From Casuarius casuarius (lineage: Eukaryota > Chordata > Aves > Casuariiformes > Casuariidae), in the NCBI GenBank assembly GCA_003342895.1, contig PTFA01000338.1:124001-188000 (forward strand): a DNA stretch of 64,000 nt, written 5' to 3'. Positions 1 through 11,499 of this stretch are shown one piece after another. Below the pieces are notes generated by a model. That model ran no database searches. It had not been told where the DNA came from and saw only the letters and a program-made list of their open reading frames with translations. Within the stretch, counting starts at the first letter, position 1, and each line of letters begins with the position of its first letter. Position numbers and translations under genes: made by a program.

Positions 1-2230
1 GGGAGTCCTCTGCCCCGGGACCCCACCGCAGGAGCTGTGGCGGGGCTGGGGAGCCCTTCCTCAGGCATCAGCACTCGGTTCAACAGGAAAGGCTGATTCC
101 AGCTTCCAGATATCCGAGAGTTCCCAGCACAAACCCCCATGACTCAGGAAACAACGCACGCGAGAAAGCTCTGCGAAGAGGGCTCGGGACAAATACTCCC
201 GCTGGCATGCTCCCATCCGCATTGGCATCCCGGCATTTCTGCTCCGGTTGCACAGAACAACAGCAGTAGCAACAGTAACAAACCTTCTTCCTGATTGTCC
301 TGTTAAAAATAAACAATGATAAAAAAAATAAAAAGGTAATCTTTGGGCAAACCTGCCAAAGCCATTCTGTTTTGTTCCAACTATGTATAAGTTGATCAAA
401 TAAAAGATACCACCTCTCCCAGCAGTCCTGGCCTCACACAGACACTGTGACACAGCCAGAGGAGGGGGTCTGGGTGGAAGCCAGGTTTTGCCTAGTTTTT
501 CATCGATGCTACTAAAAGCCACTATTAATTGGACGGAAATAATGATGTTTTTTCTCACATGAAGGTCCACAATAAATTATCTGTTTATTGTTACTTGTTT
601 TTGTCCATAAAGAATAACAAGCATGTAGGGGTCCAGGGAGAATTTGTAGTAAATAATACCAGGTCTTGAACACTTAAAAGGCAGGGGGAAAACTGAGTGC
701 AGAGGTGGTTTTCCTGCAGTTATTCAGCAGGTCATAGCAGAGCTAGGGAAAGAGTCATGCCCTCCTGCCCAGAGCCACAGGACCAGGCTGAAATGGTCAC
801 AAAACGGAAGAGGGGAGGAAAAAAAAAACCATTTTCCCGTTCTTCACCCTTCCAGCCCTGCTCTCAGCTGGGAGCAGCATCCCAGGATTGTGGCCAGCGT
901 CCCACGTGGAAAAGAGCAAGCAAAAGCTGTGGAAGAAGTGGAGGCTCTTGGACGCTCCTGGGAAATGTGTCAGGAGCACAGGCACCTTTTGGGGGACAGG
1001 GACGGAAAGCACCAGTGGGTGTGGGCAGGAGGAGAGCTGGATGCAGGGAAACAAATCTCCGTTAGCTTATGAGTAAGCGTCGGGCCATAGCTCAGGCTGC
1101 TTTTCGCAGCCGCTGACTCCTGGTGAGAGCCGCTTCGTTGGCATGGGGGCTCGGTGACCCATGGCCCTCCTGCAGCTGGGGCCACTGAGGCGGGAGCCAT
1201 CCCATGCCCAGCCACTGGGGACCGTTCACCTGGGGGCACCACCAACAAAAACCATTGCTGTCCCTCATTGCAGGCCATCCACCTGCCTCCTCAGTGGTCC
1301 CCAGAGCAGAGGAACTGCTGCTTCATGGCTGCTTATTAAGAGTAAGATGGGGCTGAGCTGTGGGAAGCTGGTCAGATCCTGAATGTTTTGGACAGGACCT
1401 GGCCAGGTATAAAGGAACAGAGATCCCTTGGACACCCAGGGGAGCTCCAGGGATGGCATTTGCCTGGTTGCACCCATATCCCCCAAGTCAAAGGTCTATA
1501 AGGTGAGAATCTGACCCTGGTGTCTTTCCAGACCCATTTATTTGATACTTCATGGCAAACATCCAAATAAATTACTCTCAGATTATTCAACCATTGAGAG
1601 AGAAGGCTGGATGATTACTTGTGAATCATTTATTCGAAGGAAAATGCTCAGATTCCTGCAGTAAACTACTTGCAGGCAACACACACACGAGTTTTAGGAC
1701 TCCAAAATCCGTGCTCTATCAGCCGCTGGGTTTGAGCTCCCCGCTCGTGGCTTTCCAGAAGTATGCCCCCATCCCCGGCCACTGGCAGGAGCAAGGTGAA
1801 TAGGAGACATGGGGAACCATTCCTTGAATTCCTGCTGGACTTCAGGCTAACAACGACACAGCAGGTTGAGCGCGGAGCCTTGTCTCTCGCTTTCGCACAA
1901 AAGCGGTTCTCTGGAGGGGCAAAACCCCACAACAATGGCGAGGAAACGCCCAGGGCGGGCAAAGAAAGCAGCTGACCTGGCATGTCGCAGGCCAAAAAAA
2001 GTAAGACTGATCTCGCAAAGAAGCAAGAAAACATGGGAGCTGCAGGACCTGCAGGCTCTTTACCAGCCCGATTTAATCAATCTCTCAGCAAATGCTCCCC
2101 ACGAGGAGCAAGAGGGGAGAGCAGATCATGAAAAGATTGCAGGCAAAGGAATTCTGCTGATACTCCTGGACTGATTAAAATTCCTCAGGACTCATGGCAG
2201 GAGAGATTATTTTTATGTAAAACTTCACCT
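1..2230. other. Non-coding stretch, no gene seen
   Basis: No exon, RNA gene or recognised interspersed repeat was found. Open frames here reach only 169 codons, lack any domain and overlap one another on both strands. The first 60 bases are GC-rich. The stretch 500-660 is AT-rich, with an AATAAA-type hexamer near 571, but no upstream reading frame makes that hexamer meaningful. CpG dinucleotides are moderately frequent, as in the rest of the first 14 kb. It is best read as unique intergenic or intronic sequence. Confidence 0.6.
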
Positions 2231-2269
2231 TGTCTTCATTAGGTTTGCCCAACTTCCTCTGGCGCAGAT

Positions 2270-2600
2270 AGAGCGAGCGGGACGGAGGTGCGTGCAAAAG
2301 GCAAAGGCGGAGATAATCAGCACGGCACTTGGCTGCAGCGTCAGTGCCTGTTCCTGATTTCGGCAGAAAGGCCGACGGTGAGGAGCGTCTGCATGCACGC
2401 ATGCAGCAAGGTGCCACCGAGGGGGGGAGGAGGCGGGGGAGCCTCCCCAAGCGCCGACAGCACGGGACGAGGCTGCACGCATGTGCAAAGGGGCACACGG
2501 GAGAAAACCCGCATCTCAGCAGCGTCCCATGCGTTTCCTGCGGCAGCACAGTTTAGCGAGGGAGGACGAAGCACCCACCATTTGGGATACCTCCTCAGGG
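2270..2600. promoter_or_regulatory. CpG-rich cluster, possible small CpG island
   Basis: A hand count gives about 19 CpG dinucleotides in 2,281-2,520, with high GC content. This is close to the unsuppressed expectation and far above the later part of the window. In vertebrates such clusters often mark promoters or unmethylated enhancers. No TATA box, first exon or downstream reading frame could be tied to it. A 190-codon plus-strand open stretch and a 124-codon minus-strand one overlap it, but both look like GC-driven chance frames. The regulatory role is inferred from composition only. Confidence 0.35.
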
Positions 2601-4760
2601 CATCGCAGCTCACCGTCTCTAGCCAAAAGCAGTGCAAAGCCGACGTTTTTATTGATGCATCCGTGTTACTCCATCTCCCTGAGAGTGTGGGAAGCACCGG
2701 AATAACCTACATCGCAGCCACCAGGGCACATGGACCACCACAGGCTGCAAATGCTATGGCCAAGGGAGCCTGCAACCTCTTGCTGCAGCAATCTGCTCAC
2801 CCCACGTCCCTCCTGTGCGCTGGGGAGGGAGCATTTCTCGGGCCAAGAGATGAGCAATAGGATGCAGAAACCCCCTTTACGCACTGCCTTTACGCTGCCT
2901 TTCACCTACTTGCACCCGCAAAGGGGGGCTGCGCTATCATCTCTGCTCCATCTGGGGAAACCGAGGCACGCATAGCCCTCGGGCGCACTCCTGGGGCATC
3001 GCGTGGACCCAAGTGCCTGAACACAAGTGTTTAGTGTGATTTGGGATGCCCTAGGGTGTCTCACTTCGGCGGGGACGAGGCCCCGTCGGACAGCTAAAAT
3101 ACATGGGTGAAGCTCCCGTGTGCAGCAAAGGTGTCAGGGACCGCACAGGCTGTTAGCCAGCCTCTCCCCCAAAACAGGGCTTGGCATGCAGCAAAACCTC
3201 TCGCTGCCACTGCCGGCTAAGATTTCAATGACAAAGTGCTGCCTGACACCTGTTATAAATAACGTCCATCCTGTCACCCACTCATCACACGGGCTGCCGC
3301 TGCCAGCTCCTCGCTCTGCAGAGGTTCGGCACAGAACGAAAGCTGTGTTTAAAATACATTTTTACGTATATCTTGCTCAGTGAGAAAAAACAGGAGATGT
3401 GATTGGGAAAGGCTACCTCCAGCGCCTTTTTGCCCAGGGTTTCACAAGGACCGTCCCACGCGATCTCAGGCGGGAGCCAAGACTTCAGAGCAGGACGGGG
3501 TCTGCTGGTTTGCCTGGGTTGAGATGCCCTGCATGACCCGCAGCAAAACCCCACGCCGGCAACGTTAACCCTCTGCGTGCTGTGCCCAATGCGTCCGCTC
3601 TTCCCCACGCTCCCGTGGAGGCAGGGCTCTCCCTGCGGATTAACGCCTTGAGGCAGCCCAACATCTGCTGCAGCACGGCTCCTCACTCCGGTTTTGGGAC
3701 TGGCTTCTATCACAAATTATCATCATCACGTAGAAAGCAGAAGCCGAGGATTAGAGCGGCTTGAAGTTTTTAGCATGAAAAGGTCGGATTTGAAAGAAAA
3801 AAAGTGGAAGAGCTGCCTTTCGATTTTTTTTTGTGAAGAATACTCGCAATCCCCCATGCCCCCAAGATTTTCAAAAGTTGTATTTATTTATTTTATTTTA
3901 TTTTATTTTATTTCATTTCCCCTCTTTCTTCCTTTATCTGAACGGCACAATTTCCCACGAAGAGCACAGTTTGGGCAAATACAATATTGCAGTTGAAAAA
4001 ATTCTGGGAAATGTCATGCAAAATCGAAGGTGACTCAGCTTCAAACTCTCCAAGTCAGAAACACCTGGGAAACATCAGTGCCGGGTTGGGGGAGCTGGGG
4101 AGGGAGAGGAGAGAGAGCTCCCCATCTCTCCACCACGGCCCCAGCAAGCTCCCCTTCACTGCATCCACATGGGGAGAGCCGTGGTGGGAAACCACTGTCT
4201 CAAACCTGATGGCTGGAAAGATGCCACCACCACCCTGGGTGTGAGACTCAAAGGACAGTGAGGACTAGCATAACTCGTTACAGATAACCTGGGTGCAAGC
4301 CTGTCCCAGCCCTGGGCTCGGGAGCCAGAGCTTACTCCCCAGGGTGACTGTCAAAGATGGTATGGACATAGATATACGTTGTATAGCACTCATGTAGCTA
4401 AGGAGAAATACTCCCTCTTCTTTTCACTCCTGTTTCCACCACTGCTTTCTGGTTCTTCCATCTCATCTCACTCACTAGCCATGTCCTCGTCATCCCTTCC
4501 TCCTGCTTGGCCACCATGAAGGCCAAAATTGGACAAATGCTCGTTCTTCTCTCCCACAGCCTGGCAAAATTGAATGGAGTTAAGCACCTCCCTGTTTCCT
4601 TTGCGACCCTTGAAAACTGTGCTTTCCTCACTGCAGGTTCGCTCAGCTCCCGCTCCAAACCAAGAGAGAGACCCTTTCTTTGCAAAAAGGCCAGAATGGG
4701 ACATTATGCCCAATTGCGTAACTTTTTGTTCATCGTCTTCTCAAAGCAGGAAGGGCATCA
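2600..4760. other. Non-coding stretch with a possible MIR scrap and a TTTTA tract
   Basis: No gene was recognised. Near 2,949-2,975 the words ATCTGGGGAAACCGAGGCA resemble the minus-strand core of a MIR SINE, but the flanks do not match well enough for a separate call. CpG density stays fairly high to about 3.7 kb. A short TTTTA-type simple repeat lies at 3,881-3,914. The remainder shows nothing that can be assigned. Confidence 0.5.
3881..3914. repeat. (TTTTA)n simple repeat
   Basis: About 34 bases of TATTT/TTTTA units with a few substitutions. Pentameric A/T repeats of this kind are common in vertebrate non-coding DNA and often derive from the poly(A) tail of a retroposon. No element body was recognised on either side. 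Confidence 0.85.
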
Positions 4761-4770
4761 TCATATTCTC

Positions 4771-4796
4771 ATTCTCAAAAATTCAGTTTTGAGAAT
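4771..4796. repeat. Perfect 10-base inverted repeat (hairpin)
   Basis: The arm ATTCTCAAAA at 4,771-4,780 is followed by a 6-base loop and the exact reverse complement TTTTGAGAAT at 4,787-4,796. Pairing stops at the next base outward. It could form a stem-loop in single-stranded DNA or RNA. It lies about 330 bases before a cluster of AAATTT-centred inverted repeats. Confidence 0.85.
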
Positions 4797-5120
4797 TCCC
4801 AATCAAAAAACCAAATGTTCTTTTTAAAAGAAAAGTCCCAAACAGCTTCAGCTTGAAGTCTTTTATCACAGCCCAAATGTACCTGATTTGACAAGAGAAT
4901 TGATGGGTGTCTTCTCGTGGGGTTTGCTTGACATCACCTGCTTTGGGAACACCACGTGGGACACTGCGGAAACACCGGCCCTTGGAGCATTCAACAACTG
5001 TCTGCCGAGAAGACCTAACGGTGCAAATATTCTCCCTGAAACACGAAGCTATCCAAAGCAAAAGCGTTCAGCTGTGAATTTCTGAAAGGTGTTGAAAAAT
5101 CTGGCAGGGCGCGGAAAAGC

Positions 5121-5228
5121 CTATGAAATTTCCATGGGAAATTGGGCCGGCATTGTGAAAGTCTCCTGAAATTTCTAAATTTCATCCAGGTGGAGATCCA
5201 AGCTCCCACGAGAAACGTGAAATTTCAC
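5121..5228. repeat. Cluster of three AAATTT-centred inverted repeats
   Basis: Three perfect inverted repeats lie within about 110 bases. At 5,127-5,143, AATTTCC and GGAAATT flank a 3-base centre. At 5,167-5,184, TGAAATTT and AAATTTCA flank CT. At 5,217-5,228, GTGAAATTTCAC is its own reverse complement. All share an AATTTC/GAAATT word. Possible explanations are a protein-binding array, the remains of a palindromic mobile element, or chance in AT-rich sequence. No transposon family was recognised. Confidence 0.75.
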
Positions 5229-5754
5229 ATCTCCTCCGATACGTTGATGCAAAACAGCGAGTTAGCAAAAATTCAAATGCTCTAAATTTTGATTCCCTGA
5301 CAACCACCTTAGCAAAACTTTTGACCTAGAGGGGGAAAATCGCTATATTTGCGGAGCCTCTGTTTCAAGTGAATGAAGGAAAAGCTCCCGCAAAAGGTTT
5401 GGGTGGTTTTGGAGCTGGAGCAGGCTGTAGTCGAAGCATCAAAGATCTGGAGGGTCTGAGGTGGGTCTGGGTGTGCAAAACCCCCATGTGGAGGGGGGTG
5501 TCCTCATCCCCTAAGGACCCGGACTGTCCCTGCTCCTTCCCACACTGCTGGGATGGTGCTGGGGCCGTGCTGCTATTTCCACCCATCCCTCGCACGCATG
5601 CTGCCTAGTTAGCAGAAAGTTTTGACTAGCATTAAAGAAGCGTTACTACATGGTGAGGACGCAGCCTTCACAGGTTACAAGAGGAGTATTTTTTCCTGCA
5701 GGGTCTCAGGGGAGGGAGGGAAAAAACAAACGAAAGAAATCTTTTGCTTTGCCA

Positions 5755-5890
5755 GCTCCTGCCGCCTGCTCTGCGCCGTGGGAGAATTCTCCTTGCTTGC
5801 AGTGCCATCTCCCGGCAGGGCCTGCTCGGGGACCGCTTGCGGTCGCTCCGGCTTTTACGGAGAGCTTGCGGGAGCGCGCACGGGTGCACA
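5755..5890. promoter_or_regulatory. Compact CpG cluster
   Basis: A hand count gives about 14 CpG dinucleotides in roughly 125 bases (5,761-5,885), set in GC-rich sequence. The segment is too short for a classical CpG island, but it stands out from its flanks. No exon, TATA box or long reading frame with a start codon is attached to it. It could be a methylation-free enhancer, or simply local GC-biased sequence. Confidence 0.3.
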
Positions 5891-6622
5891 TTTAGGGAGG
5901 GCAACATTCAATCTGGCCTGGTTCCCCCTCGCCTGCCAGGGCTGGGGGGAACATGGAGGGGCTGAGCTTGCAGGGAAAAAAAGAAAAAGGAAAAAATAAA
6001 ACAAGACAGCCTTTCTCTCTGAAGTGTGGGATGAAGGGGACCCTTGCTAGGGGTGATACTGGGCGGAAGGGATGGGTAATGCTGGAGATTGCAGGTAGTG
6101 TGACGCTGGGGCTCTTGGCTGAGGGTAAATGACTGCCCCTGCTGCAACATTTGGGACTTGGCCTCTCTCCGCCTCTCAGCACCGCCCAGGCATCACTTGT
6201 GGCCCTGCATCTGCCTGGCTGGGAAGGCTGGGCCACGCTTTGCCCCAAGCCAAGGCGTGCGGAGGTAGGGCTGGTCACCCAAGGTCATACCATGTTTTCG
6301 TTAAATAGGGAAGGAAACAAAAGCACATCAACTCACATTTTCAGGTGATTGGCTGAAAAGAGCACTGGTGAGAGCACTTTGCCCAGCAGTGAAGATGGAG
6401 CTCCTCGATTCCTTCCGCTTCTCTTCTTGCTCAGTATTTTGGCTTTTCTTCTTGGCACATCTGTCAGGCTCTGGGAGCCCTCAGCCCACAGGTTGGTGCA
6501 AGAACAGGGCTTCACTGGGGCAAGCACTAGGCATCCTCTTATTCAAAGTCTTGGTAAAGCAGCTTAACCTCCAGTCATGGAGCACAGAAGAAGCAGGGGG
6601 ACTCAGGTCTTCCTTGACCACT
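5891..6622. other. Non-coding stretch, nothing assigned
   Basis: This region contains only short overlapping open frames in several phases and an A-rich patch at 5,977-6,000. No repeat family, splice-bounded exon or RNA gene was recognised before the CR1 fragment that begins near 6,623. Confidence 0.5.
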
Positions 6623-6780
6623 CTGTATTAAGACTGGACATTTTCCTAAAAAAAGCTTGAAAGTCCTGGGCTTGATTCAGGAGCCTTCAGGCTGGGAGGA
6701 GGGACTAGGTATTTGTTGAACAAGAAGTTGGGCTAGATGATCAAAACGGCCCTGCCTGACCTTAAAATTTATGAACACCA
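6623..6780 (+). mobile_element. CR1 LINE, 3' terminal fragment
   Basis: This is the extreme 3' end of an amniote CR1 non-LTR retrotransposon in sense orientation. The diagnostic series is present in order: TTAAGACTGGACATTTTCCTAA near 6,627 (the end of the region after the reverse transcriptase), then GGCTTGATTCAGGAG, then GGGCTAGATGATC near 6,730, and finally CCTTAAAATTTATGAA at the 3' end. The order and spacing match the family, although many bases have diverged. It is heavily 5'-truncated and codes for nothing. Confidence 0.75.
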
Positions 6781-6784
6781 TTTA

Positions 6785-9299
6785 AAGGGTTGGGTGCTCT
6801 GCTTTAGTCAGTCAGTTCAGAGCAAAAGGCCTTTGAATTTCAATTGCTTTCCCATTCAGTTAAATCCCAATTCAATTTTTTCTGGACAAGTTTATCATAT
6901 CCCTCCTGCCAACCAGGCACTTTAATCTCTGACAGCGTCTTCCGTTGCCATTCTGGCTTAGGCTGCTTCAGCCTCCTCTGAGCGAACCCAGGTGGAAGGG
7001 GCCATCTCAGGGCAGGCAGCTCCCCTTGCCAGCTTGTCCCAAAACCCTACAGTGACCCCACCACAACCAGCCAAAATCTGTGGGTTGGGGGGGTTGGTTT
7101 GCCAAAAAGAATTTAGCTGAAAAATTGAAAATGCTTTTTTTTTTTTTGGAAAGAATAAGGGTTGTTTGGACAAAAAGGCCTGCTTTTGAAATAAAAATCT
7201 AGCGCTTGTTTTGATGGGAAGAGCAGTCCCCTGTGGTTTCAGTGCAGTGAGCAAGATGTGGTTACATCCCTTGTGCTGAATTTGGCACGGGGTCTAACTG
7301 GGTGAATACTTTAGCCTCACACAGCAGCTCCCTCATGGTATTCCTGCTTTCTCCCTTCACCCTCCAACCTGACATGATGCTCGCAACTGCATTCAATTCC
7401 CTGTATCCCAAATATATTAGAGCTGAAGCAGGGAGGGAAAAGACTTGGCAGCTGGCTGCCAGGGCAAGATTAGTGTTGGCTGTTGAGGAGGAGTCAGCCA
7501 GGCAGGAAAAAGCAGTGGGAAAAGGAGCAGGATGAGATGTGAGTGCACCCAGCTGCAGGAGAACAACGTTTCTTGCACCAGCGATGAACATGGCAACAGG
7601 AGAAGGCTTTGAACCTCAGCTTTCTGATTTTTTTTAGTGTGTCACCTGCCTTAGCAGCATGTGCTAGCAAATAAAGGGTATTTGCGAGGAGTGTGAAAAG
7701 GGGGAAGCACAGTTTTTGAAGCTCCCCCCCCACAAGCCCTCCTGCAGGGCTGGCACCCTCAGGCTGCCTCGGGTGCAGAAGGGGACCACATCTCCCAGGA
7801 CGTGGGCAGCAGCGATTCTGCATGGTGGGCAAACTCCAAGGTGAGCTGAGGACATGGGAAGCAATGGTGAATTAAAGCCATATTTATTGCGTATCTGCCA
7901 CCCAGACAACACGGGTGGGAAGAGCACAGACACCAGGAACATTAAAGGTCTGGAGCCTTTCTCCACTCCTCTCAGCAAGAAGCAGCTCTCGATAAAACTC
8001 CTGGAATGGCTGGTTCAGCAGTGCCGACGGCAGACTGAAGCGGAGCAGCAAATACAGCCCCAGCAGGAGACCGTTTAGGTTATTATTTTAATTAATTGCA
8101 CATGTAGCTAAACTGAAAGAAAAATAGAGACGTGACACCCAATTGTTCAAATCAGTTCCTGCCAGTCACACACCGCTGCTGCTACTATGGCTCGGGCACA
8201 AAGCTGTGCCCTCTGCTGCCTTCACTGTCCCTTCAGAGGGCACCCAGAAGTGCCAGCAGTTGGCATCTGGAGGCTGACAAGATGTCACTTTGCGACTTTT
8301 CTTGTTGCGCAAAAGCGATGAGCAATTGCAAATCTGCCAGCATGTTCACACAAGGGGTTGCATTGCCTGGAGCTGGTGTGTTAGTGCCTCCTGCAGCAGA
8401 ATTTGCCCCAAAAGCTTGATCCTCCAAGACGCAGCACAGACTGCTCTGGACAAGCCTCCCAGGGACCCCAGGAGACACACGGAGAAATGTAGCGCACAGC
8501 CAGAAGAGGGACTTGGAGAGAACAGCAGGCGTCGAGCTTCTGGAGGGAAACTGCCACAAAGCAATGTCCAACCCCAAGGAGATGCTAAACCAGCTCCAGT
8601 GACTCGGGATGAGTTCAGGAAGCTGAAGCACAGGGCTTCAGCTTGGAAAAGCTCAAAATTTTCTTCTGTAGTGAACAAAAATGTGAAATTGAGACAGCCG
8701 GGCTTTTCTGGCTGGAAGCTTTTGAACATAATTTGCTCGAGGAAGCAGGTGTTGCTGGGATTCACAGCCGCTGGTCCCCATTCTCCTCATGGGGGGAGTC
8801 ATGGGGGCAGAAACACCCATTTCCACTCAGCATTGGCACCTGGCACAAATCCCTCTTCGTCCACCCCGAGCAGCAGCCCCGGGGCTGTGATCCCCAAATG
8901 GGCAGAAATAGGGACATCACAGGAAAGCCCCCAGCAAATGCAGCATTGAGAGCAGAAACCTCAGTGGAAAAAGCCCCAATCTCTAGCCATCTCCACCGTG
9001 TCCGTGCAGCGTGGCGAGGTCTCCCTACCAGCGGTTGGGGCTCTCCGTGTGACCAGCTCATCTTTGCTGCTCCTCGGAGGCAGCCAGGTCCCCTGTATCA
9101 GACCTGTGTCCCCAGGGCCAGGGGGACGAAGAGCTCCGGGGCGAAGATCCACGCCGGTGAAACCAGGCGGACCCTGTCCCAAGGAGTCCTGCTCCCTGCA
9201 CAGTGCATGTGAATGGGTAGTTTGCCTTTTTTTTTTTCTTTTTATTTTAAATAATGTCAGCTTACAAAACTCAGGCTATTGCTACAGATTTCTTCTCCC
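6785..9299. other. Non-coding stretch; holds the longest stop-free run
   Basis: No gene was recognised. The longest stop-free stretch in the window, 219 codons at 8,290-8,949 on the plus strand, starts at a TTG and has no in-frame ATG until its last few codons. It contains no domain that can be named. Overlapping minus-strand frames of 132 and 139 codons are also open, as expected of locally stop-poor GC-rich sequence. A T13 run lies at 7,135-7,147. An AT-rich patch near 8,070-8,110 could be a conserved non-coding element, but this cannot be tested here. Confidence 0.5.
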
Positions 9300-9420
9300 T
9301 CCTAAGCTTGCTCACTGTCTGTTTTCCTATATATCATTAGCTCCGTGGGGCAGGGACGAGGCTGTCCCCCTCCACTACAGGTATCAGCTACTACTTCTCT
9401 TCAAAGGTCAAGCTGATTAA
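9300..9420 (+). mobile_element. Possible MIR3-like SINE tail
   Basis: TTAGCTCCGTGGGGCAGGGACG at about 9,337-9,358 resembles the tail common to MIR3-like SINEs, which reads roughly TTGTAAGCTC-GGGGCAGGGAC. The sequence after it diverges quickly and no SINE head was found. The call rests on this one block and could be coincidental. Confidence 0.35.
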
Positions 9421-10639
9421 CAAGTCCAATTAAACTCCGAGACGGTGTTCCCAATTTGCATTTCCCTTTGAAGTCTGGTCCTTGTATATGAGTCCTGGAG
9501 AAGACCTGGTGTGCCCCCAAACTGGTTGTTTTTTTCCAACTATGCTAGTTAGCCTAACGGCAGATGTTAAATTTCCCTGAAATCCTTGTTTTGCTTATGC
9601 GCTTAAACTGTCACGGCCATGAAAGCACCATCGCCTCCTTCCTACATGTGCAGGGAATTTGGTGTCTCGCGGGATCGCAGCTAGCCCATGGCAGCATGTC
9701 GGCGCTCTGCGTCCACCCGCTGTTTCTCACCTCACGGGGGAACTCATTTCACCCGCCTGGTTCAGAAATGGTCGCAATACAGACACTGCAGCGAAGGGGA
9801 CGACGCACACCCCGGTGTGCACTAACACACAATCAAAACAGCATCGTTTCAGAGTTAGCAGCTTTCTAGGTGAGGCTTTGATCACAGCCAGTTTGATCCC
9901 AGACCCCTCATTCCTCCCGGCTTCTTCTTCTCTGTTACAAAGAGACTGGAAAAAATAGTGTGTTTTTTTTTTAGATCAGTGCCCTCTTGACTGGTACCGA
10001 ACATGTCTCCTTCCCACAAAGTGGAGTGGTCAGGCTCCCTTCCGCTTCCAGCTTTGTAGGACCGTTTTCCCTGCCCCAGATTTAACCTGGCAGTCCAGTG
10101 GCTTCACTGGGAACCCAAAAACCACGCTTACGACAGAATTTCTGCCATAATCCTCGCTGGAGTGACTTCAGTTAAAAATTTACCTCCCCAAATCGGGGCT
10201 GACCCTGCAACTCCAGGGCTGCTTACATAGATACCCCTTTCCTCGTTTCCTTTGAGAATTTAAGAGACAGCTAGAAACGCTTATAACCTTGCATCATAAA
10301 CTGTTTCCGTCACCAGCGGGCGGTGGACAGGAGGGAAAGAAGCTGTTTTCCCTCCTTCTTGAAAGGCTGGGGAAGCTGTGCTGGGACACCACACTTGGTG
10401 CGGGTGACACCAGGATCCCACGGGGACCGGCCACATGAGGGACCAGCTCTGCCCAGAGAGAGGTGCAAGCACGACCCAGTGGGGTCTTGCAGGCCAGCCC
10501 TGGATTTTCCTTCTCTCTCAGGGTTGATCCAAAACCCGTAGACATGAGTCTTCATGGGCTTCTTTAATTCAGAGCCATTCCTGAGCAAGGTGGGGGGGGG
10601 GGGGTGAGGAATCACTTTGCAGCGAGCCCTTGCTGTAGC
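9421..10639. other. Non-coding stretch, nothing assigned
   Basis: No gene, RNA or recognised repeat body was found. A pure G13 run at 10,592-10,604 is a simple repeat that may be error-prone in sequencing. Open frames of about 100 codons occur on both strands around 10,310-10,615 and look like chance frames. Confidence 0.5.
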
Positions 10640-10790
10640 ATCAGTAGCGCTCCAGCTGCTGCGTGCGGATGCACGCTTTCATCTCCCATCTCACAGATGC
10701 AGAGAAGCGAGGCAGGGAGAGGTAGGGGACGTGCTGCAGACCATGCCATGGGATATGCCTGTGGACAGCTTGGATTTTTTTGTGACAGAG
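10640..10790 (-). mobile_element. MIR SINE fragment
   Basis: CATCTCACAGATGCAGAGAAG followed by GAGGCAGGGAGAGGTAGGGGA, at about 10,687-10,730, corresponds to the reverse complement of the MIR core. In the forward direction the MIR core reads CCTCAGTTTCC-CATCTGTAAAATG. The word order and spacing fit, with perhaps a quarter to a third of bases changed. The ends are approximate. It is a non-coding remnant of an element ancestral to amniotes. Confidence 0.55.
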
Positions 10791-11499
10791 GAGTTTTCCA
10801 AAACAAAAGGAAAATAAATTGTTTCAGTAGAATCCAAAGATTTTACTTTCTCCAGAAAGGTATCAATTTGGTAACACAGAGGGAAAAAAAATAAGTTCGG
10901 ATTTTAGGTTTCTACTTTATTGCGATTCGCTCACAGTATGTTATGTAATACATATCGCGCACGCAATTTACATGATGAATTTTAATAAAACAAAAATGCT
11001 GAGAAAGTGTCACTTCAATTTTCCAGAACAGCCCTGAGGAATGTTTGCTTGACCAGAAATTTACATTTTTCATTCCTATTTGGAACAACAACAACAAAGA
11101 GGTCAGTATTTCCCACGAAACAGGAATCTCGGGCTCCGACCAGCTCTCCTAGGCAGTCTGCTGAGACGAACTTTAAAGGCAGAGCAGGCAAAATATTCGC
11201 GCAGCGCTCTGCTCCCCGTCCTGTCCTGCTCTGTAACAACCGACGGCTTCAAAAGAAACAGCTCCTCGAAGATGCAGGAAGAGCAAAAACCCTGAAACAG
11301 ACCCGCCGTGCCCCAAAACCATTCCTCTTCAGAGAGCGCTCCCTCTGGGCAATGAACTTCAAATAATTCCTCCCTCTCTCCCCCCTCCAGAGAAGCCCTA
11401 ATGACACCTTGTCCGTGAACTTAATGCGTTTTAAACTATCTCCATGCCTGGCCACATACTTGGAATGTCCCCTAAGGACTGCTAAAAAGTCACAAGCAG
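10791..11499. other. Non-coding stretch, AT-rich then mixed
   Basis: 10,800-11,010 is AT-rich and contains AATAAA-like words with no associated gene. From about 11,170 CpG content rises toward the CpG cluster downstream. No exon or repeat was recognised. Confidence 0.5.

Noticed and set aside
571..576. AATAAA hexamer as a polyadenylation signal
   Set aside because: Hexamers of this kind recur throughout the AT-rich parts of the window and no upstream coding exon goes with this one.
2288..2860. 190-codon plus-strand open stretch in the left CpG cluster
   Set aside because: Begins at a non-ATG codon, overlaps open frames on both strands, has no domain, and sits in GC-rich sequence where long chance frames are expected.
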